Positions 42,527 through 52,344 of a stretch of 57,841 nt of DNA are shown here, in pieces; the stretch's first letter is position 1; each line of letters starts with the position of its first letter. Source of the stretch: Planctomycetota bacterium (GTDB lineage Bacteria; Planctomycetota; UBA1135; UBA2386); contig JAEUHQ010000016.1 in assembly GCA_016794565.1 (NCBI GenBank), positions 1 through 57,841 of the forward strand. Reading direction: 5' to 3'. Made by a program: the position numbers and the translations under genes. The notes beneath the pieces are model-generated. The model did not search any database, had not been told where the DNA came from, and worked only from the letters and a program-made list of their open reading frames with translations.

Positions 42527-43360
42527 ATGATTTGCAAGACCTTCAAGTGGATGCTCCTCGGCAGCGCGGTGCTCGGTGGGGCTGGCTTCCTGTTCCTGGG
42601 CACCGACTTCCCCAGCTATCTCGGCACCATGGCGTCGTCCGTCCGCGAGAGCGTGACAGGGCAGATCCCGATCGAGTTCGAGCTGAAGCGTGCGGATGGC
42701 CTGATCCGTCAGATCGATCCGCAGATCGACACCTGCAAGCGCGACCTCGCGCGTGCCGAGGTCGAACTCGAGGAACTGCACCAGTCGGTCACGCACCTCG
42801 AGAGGGTGGTCGACGGGGAGGAGAAGAAGCTCCGTACCGGCGCGCGCCTTCTTTCCGGGGACGGGAGCACCGCGGTGGCCTTGGCGGTGGACAACGGCGC
42901 TCGGCGGCGCGTCAACGCGGACCTTCAGCGCACCAAGGACTCGTACGTGAACAACGTCGTGATCCTGAAGACGAAGCGTGCCCTGATCGACCGTCAGGAA
43001 CGTGCCGTCGATGCGGCGAAGCAGCGACTCGTGGCGGTGCGCACCGAGCGCGAGGCGCTCGAGGACCAGGTGCGGTCGCTGAAGACCCAGCAGCAGCAGG
43101 TCGAGGCGCTCGCAGCGACCAGCCAGCGCTTCGATCTCGACAGCACCGCGCTGAGCCAGGCGAAGGAGGTCATCGCCGGAGTGAAGAAGCGCCTCGACGT
43201 CGCTCAGCGGATGCTGGAGAACGACATGGTCTTCCAGGGTGACGACTCCCTGGCGGTCGTCGAGCAGCGCGACGTGCTGAAGGAGATCCACGAACTGTTC
43301 GGCGCCGGCTCGCCCGCCGCTGTCGTGGAGGTCGAACTGTCGACCGCGACGGCCCGCTGA
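42527..43360 (+). CDS. membrane-anchored coiled-coil protein
   Basis: A 277-residue protein. A membrane segment lies at about 8-25 (MLLGSAVLGGAGFLFLG). Residues about 50-235 form long coiled coils with heptad-like Leu/Val/Glu spacing (AEVELEELHQSVTHLERVV). The tail is short and acidic. It resembles PspA-like or spacer proteins only in general form, and no motif identifies it. It is the last gene of the signalling island and ends before a strong terminator. Its role as a membrane-stress or scaffold protein is inference. Confidence 0.75.
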   Translation: MICKTFKWMLLGSAVLGGAGFLFLGTDFPSYLGTMASSVRESVTGQIPIEFELKRADGLIRQIDPQIDTCKRDLARAEVELEELHQSVTHLERVVDGEEKKLRTGARLLSGDGSTAVALAVDNGARRRVNADLQRTKDSYVNNVVILKTKRALIDRQERAVDAAKQRLVAVRTEREALEDQVRSLKTQQQQVEALAATSQRFDLDSTALSQAKEVIAGVKKRLDVAQRMLENDMVFQGDDSLAVVEQRDVLKEIHELFGAGSPAAVVEVELSTATAR

Positions 43361-43374
43361 TCGAGCCGTCCGGA

Positions 43375-43422
43375 AACGAAGCGAGGTCGGCTGCCCACGC
43401 GGGCAGCCGACCTCGTTTCGTT
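43375..43422. terminator. strong bidirectional hairpin terminator
   Basis: A 22-bp stem, with arms 43375-43396 and 43401-43422, one G-U pair and a 4-base loop (acgc). The plus strand continues with TTTCGTT. The minus-strand gene at 43455 ends on the far side, so one hairpin serves both convergent transcripts. Confidence 0.85.
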
Positions 43423-43454
43423 CACGCGGCGGCGACAGCGCCGCCTGGCGTGGA

Positions 43455-43754
43455 TCAGCCGGCCTTCTTGCCGGAGATCACGGTGCCGTGGAAGCCCATG
43501 ATGTTGCCGAGCACGCCCCAGAACGACGTCCAGTCGGCCGGCGTCGAGCCCGAGGTGGTCACGGTCGAGCCGGGGAACTTCTCGGCGTGCAGCTTGGCCG
43601 CGGCCTCCTGGTCGTCGCCGGGGATGGCGAAGCCGAAGATGCGGAAGCTCTCGGCGTGCACGGTGTAGTAGCCGCCCGCTTCGCGGTAGCCGGTGCAGCC
43701 GGCGGTGGCGAGGAGCGTGAGGCAGAGAGCCGAAACGAGAGACTTGCGGGTCAT
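43455..43754 (-). CDS. small lipoprotein
   Basis: A 99-residue protein with a lipoprotein signal: MTRKSLVSALCLTLLATAGC, with the lipobox ATAGC giving Cys20. The mature part has YYTVHAESFRIFGFAIPGDD and ends in SGKKAG. I do not recognise a named family. It sits in the outer or inner membrane and is convergent with the signalling island. The promoter would lie in the 203-base divergent gap shared with sucC. Confidence 0.8.
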   Translation of the reverse strand: MTRKSLVSALCLTLLATAGCTGYREAGGYYTVHAESFRIFGFAIPGDDQEAAAKLHAEKFPGSTVTTSGSTPADWTSFWGVLGNIMGFHGTVISGKKAG

Positions 43755-43912
43755 TGTTTGGTTGTTGGCTGAGGAATCGCGTCCGGACCACGTTCGGCAA
43801 CGTGAGTTCGTGCCGCCTCCCGGACCGGACCGCCCGAACGTTCACGATTCGGCGCCTTTGCGTCAACAGGAATCCTCGATGACACCGGCGCTTCCGAAAC
43901 GGATGTGCGCGA

Positions 43913-43941
43913 TCGACGGAGCGGGTTCCGGTTGCTACCGT
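43913..43941 (+). promoter_or_regulatory. possible promoter for sucCD
   Basis: TCGACG (43913-43918) and TACCGT (43936-43941) are 17 bases apart. The -10 flank gcTACCGTccgcgccctc is nearly identical to that of rplM. The ATG at 43958 is 16 bases after the -10, so the leader is very short. Confidence 0.5.
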
Positions 43942-43957
43942 CCGCGCCCTCGCAGCC

Positions 43958-45118
<1,161 letters not shown>

Positions 45119-45143
45119 CCCCTTCGCACCAGGAGATCACACC

Positions 45144-46028
45144 ATGACGGTTCTCGTCGACGGCAACACCAAGATCCTGTGCCAGGGCTTCACCGGCGAA
45201 GCGGGCATGTTCCACAGCAAGAACTCGTTGGCGTACGGCACGAAGCTCGTCGCCGGCGTGACGCCCGGCAAGGGCGGCCAGGCCCTCGAAGGCGTGCCCG
45301 TGTTCGACACGGTGCGCGAAGCGAAGCAGGCGACCGGCGCCACCGTGTCGATGGTCTACGTCCCGGCGGCGTTCACGGCGGACGCGATCTGCGAAGCGAT
45401 CGACGCCGAGATGGACCTCGTCGTCACGATCACCGAGGGCATCCCGGTCGCCGACATGGCGTTCGTGAAGGACGTGATGCGCGGGGGCAAGACGCGCCTC
45501 ATCGGGCCCAATTGTCCCGGCATCATCACGCCGGTGACCGACAAGAGCGGGTGCAAGATCGGCATCATGCCGGCCTACATCCATCGCCCGGGCAAGGTCG
45601 GCATCGTGTCGCGCAGCGGCACGCTCACGTACGAGGCCGTGTGGCAGGTGACGAGCGTCGGGATGGGGCAGTCGACCTGCATCGGGATCGGCGGCGACCC
45701 GATCAAGGGCCTCGACTTCATCGACTGCCTGAAGCTCTTCCAGGACGACAAGGACACCGATGGCATCATCATGATCGGCGAGATCGGCGGCACCGCCGAG
45801 GAGGAGGCCTGCGAGTTCCTGAAGGGCTACGTGCGGAAGCCGGTCGTCGGCTTCATCGCCGGCGCGACCGCTCCTCCCGGCAAGCGCATGGGGCACGCCG
45901 GCGCGATCATCAGCGGCGGCAAGGGCACGGCCGCGGACAAGAAGGCGGCGATGAAGAAGGCGGGTGTGCACGTGTGCGACACGCCGTCGATCCTCGGCGC
46001 CACGATGAAGAAGGTGCTCGGCAAGTGA
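45144..46028 (+). CDS. sucD: succinate--CoA ligase, alpha subunit
   Basis: SucD binds CoA and carries the phosphohistidine. The 294-residue protein has [18 protein letters not shown] at the CoA-binding start, the family stretch [10 protein letters not shown], and the active-site His251 in [17 protein letters not shown] precedes the ATG by 9 bases, a clear ribosome site. It is the second gene of the sucCD operon. The next gene starts 39 bases later. Confidence 0.97.
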   Translation: MTVLVDGNTKILCQGFTGEAGMFHSKNSLAYGTKLVAGVTPGKGGQALEGVPVFDTVREAKQATGATVSMVYVPAAFTADAICEAIDAEMDLVVTITEGIPVADMAFVKDVMRGGKTRLIGPNCPGIITPVTDKSGCKIGIMPAYIHRPGKVGIVSRSGTLTYEAVWQVTSVGMGQSTCIGIGGDPIKGLDFIDCLKLFQDDKDTDGIIMIGEIGGTAEEEACEFLKGYVRKPVVGFIAGATAPPGKRMGHAGAIISGGKGTAADKKAAMKKAGVHVCDTPSILGATMKKVLGK

Positions 46029-46067
46029 CGCCCGTACGGAGCGTGACGGCGTGAGGAGTCCGGCGCC

Positions 46068-46535
46068 GTGAGGATCCCGGGCGGCTTCGATGCCCTGTTC
46101 CGACAGATCACGCCGATCGTCCTGCTCGGCGTCCTGTTCGCGGTGGTTTGCGAGCCGTGGGTTCCCGGTGCTGCATGGCTGAAGGCGCATCTCGGCGAAG
46201 AGGCCGTGCTGCGCGGCTGTGTCGCCCTTCTCGGCTGCTACGTGCTGATCTTGTGGGGCGAGTCGCTCCGCCTGAACACGATCCTGACCGGCGTGCTGCA
46301 GGCGTTCCGCGAATTCGACACGCGGGGCAAGGGGGCGAATGGCGGTGCCGCGGCGCCGCGCAATCCGAAGGCACGGCTCGAGGCTGCGCGCCTGCTGGTC
46401 GCCGCGCTGCGGTCCGACGATCCGGCGATCCGCGCGACGAGCCGGCACAACCTCGCGCGCCTCGCAGGCGAGGATCTGGGCGACGACCCCGACGCGTGGC
46501 AGCGCTGGCTGCAGCGAGAAGAACGCGGCGTCTGA
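46068..46535 (+). CDS. membrane protein with HEAT-like tail
   Basis: A 155-residue protein starting at GTG. Two hydrophobic segments (about 14-32 and 48-64) are followed by a Gly/Ala-rich linker. The C-terminus (about 97-155) has helix-forming sequence ARLLVAALRSDDPAIRATSRHNLARLAG and then DAWQRWLQREE. This tail resembles the end of the protein at 31245. It lies between sucD and tatA and may be co-transcribed. Function unknown. Confidence 0.65.
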   Translation: MRIPGGFDALFRQITPIVLLGVLFAVVCEPWVPGAAWLKAHLGEEAVLRGCVALLGCYVLILWGESLRLNTILTGVLQAFREFDTRGKGANGGAAAPRNPKARLEAARLLVAALRSDDPAIRATSRHNLARLAGEDLGDDPDAWQRWLQREERGV

Positions 46536-46633
46536 AAGTCGCGCATGCGGCTCGCGTTCCTGCCGAACTCCCGGCGCAGCCGCTGGCAATGCCCGTCGGG
46601 CCGGGCGATGATCGTTGGCCCAGAGGCACGCTC

Positions 46634-46861
46634 ATGATCGCGATCGGAATCCCCAACGGAATGGAGTGGCTGATCATCCTGCTGGTGGTCCTGCTCCTCT
46701 TCGGCCATCGGTTGCCTGGCATGGCGCGGTCGCTCGGGTCGGGCATCACCGAGTTCAAGCGAGGTCTGAAGGACGGCGCGCAGAAGCCGAACGACGGCAC
46801 ACCGCCCTCCTCGACGCCCCCCGCGAACGGCGATGTCGGCAAGGACGGGGCGCCGCGGTGA
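46634..46861 (+). CDS. tatA: Sec-independent translocase TatA/B-family protein
   Basis: A 75-residue protein. One N-terminal helix (EWLIILLVVLLLFGHRLPGMARSLG) is followed by an amphipathic helix (ITEFKRGLKDG) and a Pro/Asn-rich acidic tail. The FG-x-LP motif is typical of TatA. TatA forms the export pore for folded proteins; TatC is not in this window. Its last codons overlap the next gene by 4 bases (GTGA). TatA and TatB cannot be separated with certainty. Confidence 0.88.
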   Translation: MIAIGIPNGMEWLIILLVVLLLFGHRLPGMARSLGSGITEFKRGLKDGAQKPNDGTPPSSTPPANGDVGKDGAPR

Positions 46862-47868
46862 CCGACACCCTGCCCATCCAGGACCTGATCGGGCTCGTTC
46901 GCCCGCAGCTCGACCGGCTGAACCGCGAACTCGTTCAGGACCTGGCTCCCGGCCATCGCGAAATGCTGCCGCTCGTCGAGCACGTCGGCGGCTTCCGGGG
47001 CAAACAGCTGCGGCCCGTGCTGACCTTCCTCGCGGGAATGGCGGTGCGCGGCGCGACGCACGGCGGCAGTCTCGGCGACGATGTCGTCACCGTCGCGAAG
47101 GTCGTCGAACTCCTGCACACGGCGACGCTCGTGCACGACGACGTGCTCGACGGCGCGTCGCTGCGCCGGCGCATCCCGACCGTCAACCAGATGGCCGGCG
47201 TCGAGGTGGCAGTGCTGCTCGGCGACTACATCTACGCGAAGGCCTTCCACATGGCCGTGCAGCTGCCGGATCCGACGGCTGCGCGGTGGCTCGCCGAGAC
47301 CGTGCGTGTGATCTGCCAGGGCGAGATCACGCAGGTCCTGCATCGTTTCGACTTCGCCTGGACGGAGTCGCGCTATTTCCAGGTCATCGCCGAGAAGACG
47401 GCGAGCCTGTACGCGGCTGCGTGCCGGCTCGGTGGACACTATGCGGTGGCCTCGCCCGCCGGCGGCACCGAGGCCCGCCTGCGCGCCCTCGAGGAGTACG
47501 GGCTCGAACTCGGCATCGCGTTCCAGATCGTGGACGACTGCCTCGACCTCGACGGCGACGAGCGCGTGGTCGGCAAGTCGCTCGGCACCGACCTCAGCAA
47601 GGGCAAGATCACCCTGCCCCTCCTCTACCTGATGCAGCGCGGTGCCGGCGAGGGTGAGCGACTCCGTGCGGTGCTCGGCCGATCCGAAGCCGAGGCGTTG
47701 CGCCGGTTGCGCGCCGAGTTCCCCCTCGAACACGCCGTTGCCTACGCGATGGAAGAGGCCCAGCGCCGCATCGCAAAGGCCCAGGCCTGCCTCTCCGCAC
47801 TGCCGCCCGGCGCTGCGCGCGACGCGCTGCACCAGCTCGCGGCGTTCGTCGTGACGCGGCGGCTGTAA
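46858..47868 (+). CDS. polyprenyl diphosphate synthase (trans-type)
   Basis: A 336-residue prenyltransferase starting at GTG 46858. The first Asp-rich motif DDVLD is at 94-98 with the conserved following RRR, and the second DDCLD is at 226-230. GGFRGKQLRPVL and LAVLLGDYIYAKAF-like segments (here VAVLLGDYIYAKAF) belong to long-chain synthases of the IspB/HepS type. It adds isopentenyl units to make a quinone side chain. Chain length depends on residues before DDVLD, here LLHTATLVH, which suggests a long product (C35-C45), but this is not certain. It is coupled to tatA by GTGA overlap. Confidence 0.92.
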   Translation: MTDTLPIQDLIGLVRPQLDRLNRELVQDLAPGHREMLPLVEHVGGFRGKQLRPVLTFLAGMAVRGATHGGSLGDDVVTVAKVVELLHTATLVHDDVLDGASLRRRIPTVNQMAGVEVAVLLGDYIYAKAFHMAVQLPDPTAARWLAETVRVICQGEITQVLHRFDFAWTESRYFQVIAEKTASLYAAACRLGGHYAVASPAGGTEARLRALEEYGLELGIAFQIVDDCLDLDGDERVVGKSLGTDLSKGKITLPLLYLMQRGAGEGERLRAVLGRSEAEALRRLRAEFPLEHAVAYAMEEAQRRIAKAQACLSALPPGAARDALHQLAAFVVTRRL

Positions 47869-47900
47869 GTACGACTTCCCACGTTCTGGTCCCGAGCCGC

Positions 47901-49061
47901 ATGAGACACCGAGGTATCGGTCGAGTTCTTTCTTCGTTCGCAGTGATGGCCCTGGCGGGTTGCCAGCCGGGCGGGGAGGCGCAGTGGAGTGCTCCCGTCA
48001 CCAAGTCAGCGGACCAGCGGCCGACGCAGTTCGGTGTGCCGACGAGGTCGCGCCTGGCTCTCGGCGACGGCAAGTCGCCCGGCCCGATCGCTGGCGGTGC
48101 TTCGACGGGCAAACAGTTCGTCGCGCAGGACCCGCCTGCCGTCTGGGCAGCGCAGCCGTCGCAGCCGTCGATGTTCAAGGACCTCGTCTGGCGCATCGCC
48201 GCGGACCCCGCGGCCGAGTGCTACCTGACCGCGCAGGTCGGCGGCGGAGTGTCCGGGAACCTCGCGCGGTGGTACGGCCAGTTCGGCGTAAAGGAGGTCC
48301 CGGCGATCGAGTCGATGCCGGTCTTCGAACTCGCCGGGCGGCCCGGCCGCCTGATCGAGCTGAGCGGCAACTACAAGGGCACGAACCCGGGCTACGCGAT
48401 GATCCTCGGCTTCGCGGCGGACGGAGACTCGCTCGCGACGCTGAAGTTCACCGGGCCCGAGGCGACGGTGAAGGCGCATCGCGAGTCGTTCCTCGCGCTC
48501 GCGAAGTCGCTCCGCTCCGCATCCGGCAGCGCCGATCCGAAAGCCCCGCCGATCGAGCGTGGCCAGCAGATGCCGCCCGGCCACCCGCCCGTGCCCGGCG
48601 CCGAGCCGAGCGCCGGGCCGCACGGAACCGCGCCGGCCCCCAGCGAGGGGCCCTTTGCCGCGACGGTGCCGACGGGCTGGCAGGCGAAGGCCGGTTCGTC
48701 GAAGGCGTTGCACCACACGTTCGGCAGCGAGGGCGAGGTCTACGTCTGGCAGATCGGCAGCGGCCTGAAGAGCAACGTCGACATGTGGCGCAACGAGATG
48801 GGCCTCGGCGCGACCGACGACGCGGGCGTCGCGGCCCTGCCGAAGGTGCCGATGCTCGGGGGCGAAGCGGTGCTGCTCGACCTGAAGGGCGACCTGCGCA
48901 GCATGTCCGGCAAACAGATCCCCGGTGCCCGGATGCTGCTCGCGGCGCAGGAATCCGGCGGATCGATCGTGTTCGTGAAGCTCGTGGGCAAGGCCGACGA
49001 AGTCGAGGCACAGCGAGCCGGCTTCCTCGCGTTCTGCGCGTCGCTGCGGAGGACGCCGTGA
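47901..49061 (+). CDS. lipoprotein linked to the ResB-CcsA operon
   Basis: A 386-residue protein with a lipoprotein signal ending at Cys21 in MALAGC. Two related halves (about 80-205 and 250-386) each carry W-x-IG-like openings, a helix with RWYGQFGV or MWRNEMGL, then an F/LELSG or LDLKG strand and a C-terminal FLAFCASL or FLALAKSL. The linker is Pro/Gly-rich. Its stop overlaps the resB start by 4 bases (GTGA), suggesting a role in or near cytochrome c assembly (inference). I know no family name. Confidence 0.8.
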   Translation: MRHRGIGRVLSSFAVMALAGCQPGGEAQWSAPVTKSADQRPTQFGVPTRSRLALGDGKSPGPIAGGASTGKQFVAQDPPAVWAAQPSQPSMFKDLVWRIAADPAAECYLTAQVGGGVSGNLARWYGQFGVKEVPAIESMPVFELAGRPGRLIELSGNYKGTNPGYAMILGFAADGDSLATLKFTGPEATVKAHRESFLALAKSLRSASGSADPKAPPIERGQQMPPGHPPVPGAEPSAGPHGTAPAPSEGPFAATVPTGWQAKAGSSKALHHTFGSEGEVYVWQIGSGLKSNVDMWRNEMGLGATDDAGVAALPKVPMLGGEAVLLDLKGDLRSMSGKQIPGARMLLAAQESGGSIVFVKLVGKADEVEAQRAGFLAFCASLRRTP

Positions 49062-50338
49062 CCGCAGTGCCGGCCCCTGCCGAACGCTCGACGGTCGCCT
49101 CGGTGCTCGCCGCGGTGTCGTCGATGCGGATCACCGTCGTCTTGCTGTTGCTGCTCGGTGTGCTGACGTTCGCGGGGACGCTGGCTCAGGAACACCTGAG
49201 TCCGATCGACGCCCAGCGGGAGTACTTCGAGTCGGGGTTCGTGGTCTGGGACACGAAAGTCCCCTTGTTCGGCATCCGCAACGCTTCCGACGCGTTGACC
49301 GTGAAGGTGCCGCTGCCCGGCGGCTACACGATCCTGTTGCTGCTCTTCGTCAACCTCGTGGTCGGCGGCGTCGTGCGCCACCGCTGGACGAAGCGCAACC
49401 TCGGCATCCTCGTCACGCACCTCGGCATCGGGCTGCTGCTCGTCGCCGGGTTCGTGAAGATGCACTGGTCGCACCAAGGGCACGTGTCTCTGTTCGAGGG
49501 TGCGTCGAGCCGCACGATGGTCAGCTTCCACGAATACGAACTGGCGCTGCTCCGGCGCGAGGGCGACGACATCGTCGAACGAGTCGTGCCCGCGACCGCG
49601 CTCGAAGGGGCCCGCCACGGGACCGTGAAGATCACCGATGCGTCCCTTCCTTTCACCGTCGAGGTCTCGGGCTGGCTGGACAGCTGCCAACCCCGACTCG
49701 CCGGCCCGATGATGAAGCCTCCGGGCCCGGTCGCGACCGATGCCGACGGCACGTCGGTGTTCCTCGAGTCGCTGCCGTACGACAAGGATGCACCCGGCTT
49801 CGCCGGATGTCGCGTGAACGTCGTCGAGCGCGTCGGGCTCGCCGAGCACTCGGCAGTGCTGTTCGGGCTCGGATCCGGGCCGCGCCAGAATCCGCGCCAG
49901 CCGTACACCTTCACGATCGACGGCGTGCAGTGGGGGCTCGACCTTCGGCACGAGCTTCGCGACCTGCCGTTCGAAGTGAAGCTCGACAAGTTCGAGAAGA
50001 CGGACCACCCCGGCACGGCCAACCCGCGCGACTTCAGCAGCTGGGTCACCGTGCGTGAGCAGGGCGGCGAGCCGCGCCAGGTCCACATCTACATGAACCA
50101 CCCGCTGCGCAGCCACGACCACGTGTTCTTCCAGGCGAGCTGGGGACCGTCGCCGCAGTCGGGAATGCAGGGGCCGCCGTTCTTCTCGGTGCTGGAAGTG
50201 GCGAACAACCCGTCCGACGCGTGGCCGAAGTACGCGTCCTACGTGGTGCTGCTCGGGCTTCTCTGGCACTTCGTCGCGAAGCTGTTCCGGTTCCTCAAGT
50301 CGTCCACCAACCGCGCGAGCGGGGAGGCAGTGTCATGA
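49058..50338 (+). CDS. resB: cytochrome c biogenesis protein ResB-like
   Basis: A 426-residue membrane protein. The N-terminal part has MRITVVLLLLLGVLTFAGTLAQ, then another hydrophobic pair near residues 90 and 115, a large extracytoplasmic domain and a last helix near 400 (YASYVVLLGLLWHFVAKLF). ResB with CcsA forms the system II holocytochrome c synthase, which attaches haem to apocytochrome c. Translated from GTG 49058, with GTGA overlap before it and ATGA overlap after it. The order lipoprotein-resB-ccsA is tightly coupled. Confidence 0.9.
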   Translation: MTAVPAPAERSTVASVLAAVSSMRITVVLLLLLGVLTFAGTLAQEHLSPIDAQREYFESGFVVWDTKVPLFGIRNASDALTVKVPLPGGYTILLLLFVNLVVGGVVRHRWTKRNLGILVTHLGIGLLLVAGFVKMHWSHQGHVSLFEGASSRTMVSFHEYELALLRREGDDIVERVVPATALEGARHGTVKITDASLPFTVEVSGWLDSCQPRLAGPMMKPPGPVATDADGTSVFLESLPYDKDAPGFAGCRVNVVERVGLAEHSAVLFGLGSGPRQNPRQPYTFTIDGVQWGLDLRHELRDLPFEVKLDKFEKTDHPGTANPRDFSSWVTVREQGGEPRQVHIYMNHPLRSHDHVFFQASWGPSPQSGMQGPPFFSVLEVANNPSDAWPKYASYVVLLGLLWHFVAKLFRFLKSSTNRASGEAVS

Positions 50339-52326
50339 AGTGGCTCGTCGCGATGGCATCCCTGGCCGGCTTCCTCGGCGCGCAGGACGACGGCAACGTG
50401 GCACGCCGGATCGTCCGACAGCCCTGGAACCCGGCGGTGGTGGCGGCGATGGAATCGTTGCCCATCCAGGACGGCGGCCGCGTGAAGCCGCTCGCCGCAC
50501 TGGCAGCCGCGACGCTGCACCTGGTGCACGGTCGGCGCGACATGAAGCTCGACACCGACGGCGACGGCAGGGCTGACGTCACTCTGACGCCGACCGAGTG
50601 GCTGCTCGATGCGTGGTGCTTCCCGGAGCAGGCGGCGGACTACCCCTTGTTCCGGATCGAGAACGTCGAGGTGCTCGACGCGATCGGGATCGTGCACGAA
50701 GGCGGCCAACGCTTCGACTTCGAGTATCTGACGTACCGCCAGCTCGGACAGAAAGGGCGCCTCGCCGAGGTGCCCGGCGCCGCGCTGCTCCGCCTCGCGA
50801 GCCAGTACCGCAAGAAGTCGGCCCAGGAGCGCACGCCGGTCGAGGCGCACCTCGTCGACACTGCCGAGCAGGTACAGACGTACGACGCTCTGCATCGCTA
50901 CCTGGTGCCGCTGTCGTCCGCGTTCCAGATCGAAGGCGACGAGTTCCAGAAGCGGCTCGGCGGCAAGAAGGAGATGTGGTTGTCCGAGCTGATGCAGTAC
51001 GGCGACGCGCTGCGCACGGCCCTCAAGGAGTACGAGCAGAAGTCGACGGCTCCCGAGATCGGCAACCTGTTCGGGATCGCGTCGGACCTCAGCGACGTGG
51101 TCCAGTCGGACCACGCGATGCCTGCACTCTTCCCGCCGGACGGGACGCGCGCCGAACACGAGGAATGGTCCGGTCTCGGCGCGCTCGTGTCGAGCGGGCT
51201 CGGCAACCACGCCAGCAGTACCCAGATCGCGATGCTCGAACAGCTCCAGGCCGCGATCGGCGCCACCGATCAGACGGCGCGCGAACGAGCGTTCGTGAAG
51301 TTCCGCGACATGGTCGTCGCGAGGGCCACCGAACGCGGCGAGTTCGCCAAGGTCGCCCAGGAAGCCGGGTACCTGCGCGCGAACTGGGCCTACCAGTCCC
51401 TGCACTACTTCCTGCTGGCACTCGTGGTCGTCGCGGCGGGATGGGCGATGCCGCGGGTCCGGGCGGTCTGGTGGGCCGGCATCGTCGCGACTGTCCTGCC
51501 GCTCGGCATGCTCGTCTGGGACATCGTGCTGCGCTGCATCATCCGCAGTCGTCCGCCGATCGTGAACCTGTACGACACGTTCCTCTTCATCGCGGCGGTG
51601 CTCGTCGCGACGGCTGTCGTGCTCGAGCTGATTTCGAAGCGTCGCGTCGCGATCGCCCTCGCACCGATCGCCGGAGCGCTCCTGATCACGCTCGCCCGCG
51701 CGTTCGAGGTGGAGGACGGCAAGGACCAGATGGCGCCGCTCCAGGCGGTCCTCGACACGAACTACTACCTCGCTACGCACGTGACGTCGATCAACACCGG
51801 GTACTCGGCCGGCATGCTCGCCTCGCTGCTCGGCACCGTCTGGCTCCTCATGCAGGCGACCGGGTTCCGTCGCGGCGACGTGGCGCTCCACAAGGCGATC
51901 GTTCGTGCGACGTACGGCGTGACGGCGTTCAGCCTCACGTTCAACGTCTTCGGCACGATCTACGGCGGCGTGTGGGCCAACGACTCGTGGGGGCGCTTCT
52001 GGGGCTGGGATCCGAAGGAGAACGGGGCGCTGCTCATCTGCCTCGCACAGGTGGCGCTCATGCACGCACGAATGTGCGGCTGGGTGCGGGACTTCGGCTA
52101 CTGCACGTTCGCTGCACTCACGGGCATCGTGGTGACGTTCTCCTGGTTCCACGTGAACCTGCTCGGCATCGGCCTCCACTCGTACGGATTCGCGAGCAGC
52201 ACGAAGGTCGCGCTGTTCACCTACTACTGGATCGAAGCCGGCGTGGTGGCCCTGTGCGTCGCGGCGATCCTGCTGCGGCACTTCGTCGGGGCCGGCCGCA
52301 AGGCGGCTGCGCCCGCCTCCGCCTGA
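50335..52326 (+). CDS. ccsA: cytochrome c biogenesis protein CcsA (ResC-type)
   Basis: A 663-residue protein with a long N-terminal extracytoplasmic domain of about 350 residues and then eight or so membrane helices. The haem-handling motif WGRFWGWDPKEN is at 552-563, with histidines in FSWFHVN and the periplasmic HVTSINTGYS. Together with ResB it transfers haem for covalent attachment. ATG 50335 overlaps the resB stop in ATGA. The large N-terminal domain (VARRIV to VAQEAG) is unusual compared with short bacterial CcsA (about 350) and is found in ResC-type fusions of this group; its role is not clear. An N-terminal signal-like segment (WLVAMASLAGFLGAQ) precedes it. Confidence 0.92.
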   Translation: MKWLVAMASLAGFLGAQDDGNVARRIVRQPWNPAVVAAMESLPIQDGGRVKPLAALAAATLHLVHGRRDMKLDTDGDGRADVTLTPTEWLLDAWCFPEQAADYPLFRIENVEVLDAIGIVHEGGQRFDFEYLTYRQLGQKGRLAEVPGAALLRLASQYRKKSAQERTPVEAHLVDTAEQVQTYDALHRYLVPLSSAFQIEGDEFQKRLGGKKEMWLSELMQYGDALRTALKEYEQKSTAPEIGNLFGIASDLSDVVQSDHAMPALFPPDGTRAEHEEWSGLGALVSSGLGNHASSTQIAMLEQLQAAIGATDQTARERAFVKFRDMVVARATERGEFAKVAQEAGYLRANWAYQSLHYFLLALVVVAAGWAMPRVRAVWWAGIVATVLPLGMLVWDIVLRCIIRSRPPIVNLYDTFLFIAAVLVATAVVLELISKRRVAIALAPIAGALLITLARAFEVEDGKDQMAPLQAVLDTNYYLATHVTSINTGYSAGMLASLLGTVWLLMQATGFRRGDVALHKAIVRATYGVTAFSLTFNVFGTIYGGVWANDSWGRFWGWDPKENGALLICLAQVALMHARMCGWVRDFGYCTFAALTGIVVTFSWFHVNLLGIGLHSYGFASSTKVALFTYYWIEAGVVALCVAAILLRHFVGAGRKAAAPASA

Positions 52327-52344
52327 CGGTGTCGCGGCGGGGCT

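Noticed and set aside
43755..43957. Small gene between the lipoprotein and sucC
   Set aside because: The frames here are short and lack a ribosome site or hydrophobic pattern; the region is better explained as a divergent promoter.
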